Translations under genes and position numbers: made by a program
Shown here: positions 58,484 to 64,000 of the stretch, in pieces
Layout: each line of letters begins with the position of its first letter
Numbering within the stretch: position 1 is the first letter of the stretch
Notes under the pieces: generated by a model
The model's database searches: none
What the model was told of the DNA's origin: nothing
Seen by the model: only the letters and a program-made list of their open reading frames with translations
NCBI RefSeq assembly: GCF_026151205.1
Contig: NC_087072.1
Location: 2,003,375 to 2,067,374 of the forward strand
Length of the DNA: 64,000 bases
From: Bolinopsis microptera
Taxonomy: Eukaryota; Ctenophora; Tentaculata; Lobata; Bolinopsidae
Reading direction: 5' to 3'

Positions 58484-60476
58484 TCAATCGATGTAATCGT
58501 CAAAATTTATTCTCTTCACATCATAAAATGCTTCTTTGTTGGTTTCTTTGCAAACCGTCGTGCCTGGCTTGAACGCACTGAAACATCACCGAATTATTAA
58601 ACTTCGAGTAAACTATCAAAAAATAGTTGAGATATATCTCATATATGTTAGGACGCAATGAAACTACATGTATAATGGAATTTTGGACACGAATGTAGGA
58701 GTTACGGAATAAATTGAAAAAAATGTTAGTACAAACGGCTACCTTTTGTTTTGCATATCGAACATCTCAGAAGAAGAAAGTGGGCCGTTGGTAACTCCAT
58801 CAGTTTTGTAGTACCAGTTAAGTTCCATGGTAACAGGTGGGTCGTGATCTAACTTTACTCTCTTACTCTTGCTTGCTTCTCCTTCCTCCTCCATATCTCC
58901 AAATATATCCTCTGTCAAACACAGGACATGTTAGTTTTACACAATTTCACAAGACAAAACAAAGTAAAAGCCAGTAATTAGCACACTAAAACAAAGTAAA
59001 AGCCAGTAATTAGCCCACTAAAACAAAGTAAAAGCCAGTAATTAGCCCACTAAAACAAAGTAAAAGCCAGTAATTAACCCACTTCAAAACACTAACCTGT
59101 AGCTTGTTTTATCTCGTAGTTAAGTTTCTCGTAGGTATCCTGATAGATAGTGTCCCTGCCCTGGTGTAGCATCCAGTCAGACAGACTTGTTAACTTTTCT
59201 AACTGCTCTTTATCTGCTGGGTTGGCTGTGGGGAGCTGACCTTTCTTTTTCAGTCTTAATCTCTGACTGGCTGATAACTGGGTCCCGCCTAACCTTTTCA
59301 GGGCCTGAAACCATGGCAACATTAAAAATGCATCGTTTCCCCAAATTATTTGTTCTATAGTATAATTAGTGTTGAAGGTATTATATTGTATTATATTGTA
59401 CAAGATAAATGTTACAACAGACATTGTACAACTTGATAGGGACATGTCATTTCAAGATTAATTACCCAAACATCCCACCTTAGTTATAGTTTCTGAGGGC
59501 TTGAGAATAGAGATTATCTGACCAAGTATTTCAGCGGTTGTAAATTTAGACAGAGGATCAGGAGTTGATTCTTTGGAGATAGATTCAAGGGGAACTACTG
59601 CTGGTAGCTGAAATAAGTTAAATAGTTCATTACTATCGAATAAACTTCAATTAAACTTAAAATTTCGTAGTGTTTGAAGATTTAAAGGTCATGAAATCAA
59701 ATTTTAGTTACTGCAACTGTACTAATATACAGGACAATTTTTAATAACTAAGTATTGTACAATTTAAATTAAAGAATGTGAAAATAATTAAATATATCGT
59801 ACTTTTTGCATGTCGATGGAGTCGAGCCAGCTATCTCTTATCTCTTCACTGGCCTTCTTGTCGAAAATGAAATTTCCATTCTCGTCGAAATGCCCCTCTT
59901 CGTTTTCATCGTCCAAGTTGAATGGAGTTATGACTTGTTCACCGTCTCTTCTCTGTTAATAGGTTTTGTAACGAAGGAGGAGGAATGTTGATACATTTAC
60001 AATAATTAGACCACCTAAGTTGAGCTATTTATAGAGAAAAAACTGAACGTCAGGAACACTTGATAGTCAGATAGTGTGATAGCAATTAGTTTAAGTAACT
60101 AAAGTACTCACCATAGTTGTATCTTCTTGTCCATCAATGTCGTTGACGTCAAGTTTTTTGGACCGGACATCATCTTCCTCATCCGAATCAAGAGAGTAAT
60201 TCTTCTTCGCAGTCGCACTCTCTCCATCTCCCTCCTCCGTCTTTTTCTCTGACAAACATTTTTCCTAAAACTAACGAAAAACTAAAAAAATAATCACAGT
60301 TTAAGTACAGAACATTTATTTCTTAAGATTGACGGAATATTACAGAACATCGGACATGAACAGTACAGTACAGTTCAGTAAACAGGAACAGACTATATAC
60401 CTGGATCTGCCGGTTGACTGGCAACGATTTCATTAAACGTAACTGATTTCCCTTTAATGACCATCTGGCGATGCAT
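58484..60476 (-). CDS. CD2BP2: CD2 antigen cytoplasmic tail-binding protein 2 (U5-52K), with an altered GYF domain
   Basis: CD2BP2 is the U5-52K protein of the U5 snRNP, shed before tri-snRNP assembly; its C-terminal GYF domain binds U5-15K and proline-rich ligands. Seven exons: 60401-60476, 60112-60248, 59803-59952, 59479-59607, 59097-59304, 58743-58911 and 58484-58577. Phases match and give 320 residues (human 341). The start is the ATG at 60476, or the in-frame one at 60464. Diagnostic parts are KGKSVTFNEI, SLDSDEEDD, ITPFNLDDENEEGHFDENGN, IRDSWLDSID, the helical middle, and the C-terminal VKRINFDDYID. The GYF region reads ELNWYYKTDG then GPLSSSEMFDMQNKSAF: it keeps the first aromatic residues and the GP, but the usual W-x3-GYF has become M-x3-SAF. 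The orthology is clear; loss of the proline-binding pocket is inferred. Confidence 0.93.
58955..59088. repeat. 32-bp tandem repeat, 4 copies, in a CD2BP2 intron
   Basis: The unit acaaagtaaaagccagtaat plus ttagcccactaa recurs at 58961, 58993, 59025 and 59057. It ends about 10 bp before the donor of the 59097-59304 exon on the minus strand but does not include that donor. Confidence 0.9.
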
Positions 60477-60932
60477 TTGATAAAGTAATAGTACAATTAA
60501 TTAATCGAATTAATGATTTAATAATTAAAGTGTTTCAACATATTTACTGATCCGAACAATGAAGGTTATCATCATAACAGCAGAATACTTTATTATTTAT
60601 GATCTCTGTAAGCTGCTACTACTACTAAAACAAATAATTCATTGAATTAAGATAAATAAATTTTCGGTAAAACACATCTTGCACTTATCATTTGGAATAG
60701 ATTGAACAAAAAAATACCAAGTAACATTACACAACAAATTATAATAGATTAATACCATCTACATAATATGATAAAATCAATTGAGCAATAGTTTTGTGAA
60801 CATAAAACACAAACAAAACGACTCTGATTGTCACCATTAAAACGTGAGCGAAATAAATTAAAATAATCAACATAAGATTAAGATCGAATTACTCTAATTT
60901 TCCTAAATTAAAAATTAAATAAGTAAAATAAT

Positions 60933-62138
60933 TCAGGACAGCTCCATGACAGTCGAATGGAGTTTTTCTGTAAAAGCTGCAAAAGAAAACAAATCCTGCA
61001 CTCTCTTCTTGCCAGCACCTCCCATCCTACCCTTCAACTCACTCTGTCCGATAAACTTCAGCATCGCCTCCCCAAATTTCTCAGGACGTGGATCACACAA
61101 GAAACCAGTAACATCATGCTGGACAGTTTCCAGAGGCCCCCCACTGTTTACAGCAACAACAGGCATGGAACAGTACATACTCTCAACAGGCACAATACCA
61201 AAGTGCTCGTTTGAGGGCGTGTAGAGTAGAGCTGTGCAATTCCTCAGAAGATAGAGTTTCGTTTCATCTGAGATGGACCTCAGAAAGGTTGTCTTATCAT
61301 GGATTTCTAGTTCTTGTGAAGATTGTTCTAGTTCCAAGTGATGTGTAACATTCTCAACCACTCGACTATCATATCCACCAGCAACTATTAGATGACATTT
61401 TTCAAACTCGTTGCAATGCTTCTTTACAAAGGACATAGCTTCAAGGGCCAGATTAATGTTTTTCTTACGCTCATATCTGTTAAGGGACAGAAAGACAAAT
61501 TCAGCAGAGTTAGGCACGATATCTGTACACACAATCTCATATCCATTTTCAAACTTGCTAGTGTTTAATGATGGGTACAACACCTCACACTGTTGAACAT
61601 GACTGAACGTTTCCGTGACTACTCCCTTTGTGTATAATGAATTAACAAATATCTTGTCAGCCATTGAGGTAGTCAACCCCTCCAGATAGTCCAGTGGCTT
61701 TCTATACAGCAGCTTTAAGACATTGTCACGTCGTGTGAGGAGCAAATCAGGATAGTGACAGTAAAACAGCACTTTTTTACTTGACAGAACCTTTAAGAAA
61801 GGCACACACACCGACACCTGATCTACAATGTAAACATCAGCTGTTACAAAGAGTCTCACAAACATTGCTAGAAATATCATTCTCATTACAGCACACAGAG
61901 CATAACATTTGCCTAATAACTTTCTAGGCATCCAATCAAATTTAGAAACCACTTGAACAGATCCATCTTTAGTCTCTGAGAAGCAGTGGGAAGGGTCGTG
62001 GTGTGTGGTGTAGATGGTCACATCGTGTTTCTTGTTGAGCAGAGCTAGAGCCATATCTATAACAAGCCGCTCAGCGCCTCCTATCCCCAGGTCGGGATGT
62101 AGGAATACCACTTTCACTTTCTCTTTCACTTTCACCAT
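60933..62138 (-). CDS. ALG2: alpha-1,3/1,6-mannosyltransferase ALG2
   Basis: ALG2 adds the second and third mannose to the dolichol-linked N-glycan precursor on the cytosolic face of the ER. This is a single intronless frame of 401 residues (human 416), a GT-B fold GT4 enzyme. Near the N-terminus is HPDLGIGGAERLVIDMA, the glycine-rich loop of GT4 enzymes. Hydrophobic residues about 84-98 (AVMRMIFLAMFVRLF) suit membrane association, as in yeast and human ALG2. VLFYCHYPDLLLTRR is a strongly conserved ALG2 block. The donor-site motif is HFGIVPVESMYCSMPVV, then SGGPLETV, with the two glutamates of the E-x7-E motif (NEHFGIVPVE). The C-terminal half looks complete. The neighbour CD2BP2 starts 457 bp downstream on the same strand. 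Confidence 0.96.
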   Translation of the reverse strand: MVKVKEKVKVVFLHPDLGIGGAERLVIDMALALLNKKHDVTIYTTHHDPSHCFSETKDGSVQVVSKFDWMPRKLLGKCYALCAVMRMIFLAMFVRLFVTADVYIVDQVSVCVPFLKVLSSKKVLFYCHYPDLLLTRRDNVLKLLYRKPLDYLEGLTTSMADKIFVNSLYTKGVVTETFSHVQQCEVLYPSLNTSKFENGYEIVCTDIVPNSAEFVFLSLNRYERKKNINLALEAMSFVKKHCNEFEKCHLIVAGGYDSRVVENVTHHLELEQSSQELEIHDKTTFLRSISDETKLYLLRNCTALLYTPSNEHFGIVPVESMYCSMPVVAVNSGGPLETVQHDVTGFLCDPRPEKFGEAMLKFIGQSELKGRMGGAGKKRVQDLFSFAAFTEKLHSTVMELS

Positions 62139-63045
62139 CCTAAAAGTGAAATATTTTATTGAGAATCATAAATCTTAAAATTTAAATGAGTTATTTGTGA
62201 TGATTTCAGTTGATCAGCATTGATTAATTGGGGACTGGCCTGCGGCTTAATTGACTAGCCAAACTGAGATTCTCAGTTTGGCTATGTTTCTCAGTTTGGC
62301 TTTTAAGAAATAAAAGTCGAAATATTAAGAATTTGCAACTTAGAAACATAACAAGAAACTTAACAAGAAAAATAAAAGATTAATAATTCAAATTTCGAAT
62401 ATCTTTTTATAAATGAATAGTACAAATCATAATATGTTGAAACAATCGTATTTAAAATAATAGACTCCAAATACGATATTATAGAAATGAGGTATTAACA
62501 AAATAAATACATATTGATTAATTGGGGACTGGCCTGTGGTGCCAGTGAATGTTTACTCAAAAATAAATAATTATATTTAATATGAAATCCCCACTACGCA
62601 GGACACACAAATATGTAAACATCTATGATTGATATCATAATAACTCGAACGTCATTCTTTATTTTGTACGAATATACATATTTTAAAGTAACTCGATTTT
62701 CACAGAATTTCGTTGAATAGTTACTGAAATACTGAGAGATTCTCTAGCCGGACCGAAAATTCAATTAATCAGTCTTTCATCTATTCTGTTTTTAAATCAT
62801 ACTGGAAGACATAACCATCATATCATATATATATATAGATTATATTATAAGTTGAAGGAGTAAAGGAATGTAAATTTAAGACACTAAAAAAGCTAATCTC
62901 CAAGTTTGTATTCTTAATTTTGATAATAGCACAAAAGGTCTAGTGCATTATATTAGTCCGGGAATATAATCATTTCTGCAGAAATGGACAGCAGAACAGT
63001 GAATACTGAGTAGATGATGGTACACAATACCAACTAAGTGCCAGC
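62139..63045. other. intergenic upstream of ALG2
   Basis: A 24-bp segment (starting attgattaattggggactgg) occurs at 62219 and 62513 in direct orientation, and an imperfect repeat of ctcagtttggct lies at 62272-62302. The rest is AT-rich with no coding signature. The ALG2 promoter should be here. Confidence 0.5.
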
Positions 63046-64000
63046 TTACCCTCCAGAGCAAATCTTTCTGCAGTCCAGTTTCCACTGCCTCCACTCATTT
63101 CCACCACAGGATATTCTAGTACATGCCAAAATAGAAAACGTTATCAGAAGAATCACCACAATTGAGACTACAACAACAGTAATCAAAGTCATCATCCAAT
63201 CTCTCTCCCATGACTGATAATTTGTTCCATATTTCATTTCTACCTCCACAAATTGCTTATAGTCAGCAAGCGTTCCATCAGATGAACCACAATACACTTT
63301 AGTCAAAATTTCAAATGTGTCAAAATTGCAAATGTGTTTGATCAGCAGGAACGACTCATAGGTATCACTGTCAGGCTGATGAGTCACTTCAGACACTTCA
63401 AAACACCGCCACATATCTTCTGACTGCAAATTAATTACCTTTTTACCGAACCTTTTGAACAGACACTTCGCTGATTCCTCCTTTGTAGCATGGCGTCCAG
63501 TATTATCATAATCACTAAAGCAATCACTAAAATCACTTTTTTCCTTGTTTTCGATAACGTAATACCAATCGAGAGGTTTTCCAAACGAAATACACTGAAG
63601 AAGACCTAAGTCTCCCTTCACAATTTCTACTTTTGGTTCTGCTGGTGTGTAATCTGTTACATTGATCAGAGTAACATTTGCAAGGTGTTGGAATTCATGA
63701 AATGGTTCTAGCTGGTGATCCGAGAAGTTGCACTGATACGTCCCTAAATCGGAGTTTTCAGTATTCTTGATAGTTAAGGTAGACACATAACATTCAAATT
63801 GGTCTGAGTCATCTTTGTAATCACTCTTATCCTCAAACACTGTTACTGGAAGACCCAGGTCACTTACCATGACATCTGTTTCCGAAAATGTGTCACAGAA
63901 GTTGTAAGAAATCTTAGAACTAACATCAAACTTATCACCAGATTGAAGAACATTCCCATCTTTCATCCAAACAGTTTTACAATCTTTATAACCTCGGTTA
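63046..64000 (-). CDS. immunoglobulin-like single-pass membrane receptor, C-terminal part (runs off right edge)
   Basis: The frame is open from the right edge to a stop at 63046, about 317 residues without an intron. The first domain has CKTVWMKDGNVL (first cysteine and tryptophan) and STLTIKNTENSDLGTYQCNF, whose D-x-G-x-Y-x-C is the classic Ig strand-F motif. A second domain with LLQCISFGKPLDWYYV and DMWRCFEVSEV is more divergent. A type I transmembrane helix follows (TLITVVVVSIVVILLITF) and then a 23-residue cytoplasmic tail with several cysteines (RISC, DCRKIC), possible palmitoylation sites. There is no kinase or TIR domain, so signalling would need a partner; an adhesion or recognition role is likely. 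Signal peptide and further domains lie outside the window. I do not recognise the orthologue. Confidence 0.85.
   Translation of the reverse strand, partial: NRGYKDCKTVWMKDGNVLQSGDKFDVSSKISYNFCDTFSETDVMVSDLGLPVTVFEDKSDYKDDSDQFECYVSTLTIKNTENSDLGTYQCNFSDHQLEPFHEFQHLANVTLINVTDYTPAEPKVEIVKGDLGLLQCISFGKPLDWYYVIENKEKSDFSDCFSDYDNTGRHATKEESAKCLFKRFGKKVINLQSEDMWRCFEVSEVTHQPDSDTYESFLLIKHICNFDTFEILTKVYCGSSDGTLADYKQFVEVEMKYGTNYQSWERDWMMTLITVVVVSIVVILLITFSILACTRISCGGNEWRQWKLDCRKICSGG

Overview
The window is nuclear DNA of an animal, most likely a non-vertebrate. All genes but two are split by GT-AG introns. The gene set (rhodopsin-like GPCR, immunoglobulin-domain receptor, Golgi carbohydrate sulfotransferase, GLS, CD2BP2, DDRGK1, SRP19, ALG2) is typical of metazoans, and the DNA is AT-rich with fragments of non-LTR retrotransposons. 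I cannot name the phylum. No rRNA, tRNA, CRISPR array, retrovirus, LTR element or Polinton was seen.

Layout, left to right. 1-2 kb: N-terminal exons of a glutaminase gene (GLS, minus strand) that runs off the left edge. 3.8-7.3 kb: a divergently transcribed LRR protein with an apparent 1-base deletion. 8.7-9.5 kb: minus-strand LINE remnant. 10.5-16.5 kb: a complete carbohydrate sulfotransferase gene whose last intron holds a 12-bp minisatellite and a complete small coiled-coil gene on the opposite strand. 17.2-18.3 kb: a possible stray sulfotransferase-like exon and a LINE 3' end. 18.4-35.4 kb: no recognised gene, dominated by two large minisatellites (a C-tract array at 24.8-27.9 kb and a 25-bp array at 29.2-32.9 kb) and a palindromic foldback element. 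35.4-40.9 kb: an eight-exon class A GPCR with a third intracellular loop of about 660 residues. 41.8-62.1 kb: four minus-strand housekeeping genes in a row, SRP19, DDRGK1, CD2BP2 and ALG2. At the right edge: the C-terminal part of an Ig-like membrane receptor, also minus strand.

SRP19 (signal recognition particle), DDRGK1 (UFM1 ligase adaptor at the ER) and ALG2 (N-glycan precursor synthesis on the ER) all serve the early secretory pathway. CD2BP2 is a spliceosomal U5 factor. Separate promoters are likely, because 450-1000 bp lie between the genes.

The most striking pattern is that several tandem arrays are built from gene edges. The unit is the end of an exon with its splice donor (DDRGK1 exons 5 and 6), a splice acceptor with the first exon bases (SRP19 exon 3, one GPCR exon), a start-codon region (SRP19) or a stop-codon region (LRR gene). 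Introns therefore carry up to about 70 copies of a real splice site beside the functional one. I know of no described system that explains this recurrence within one locus.
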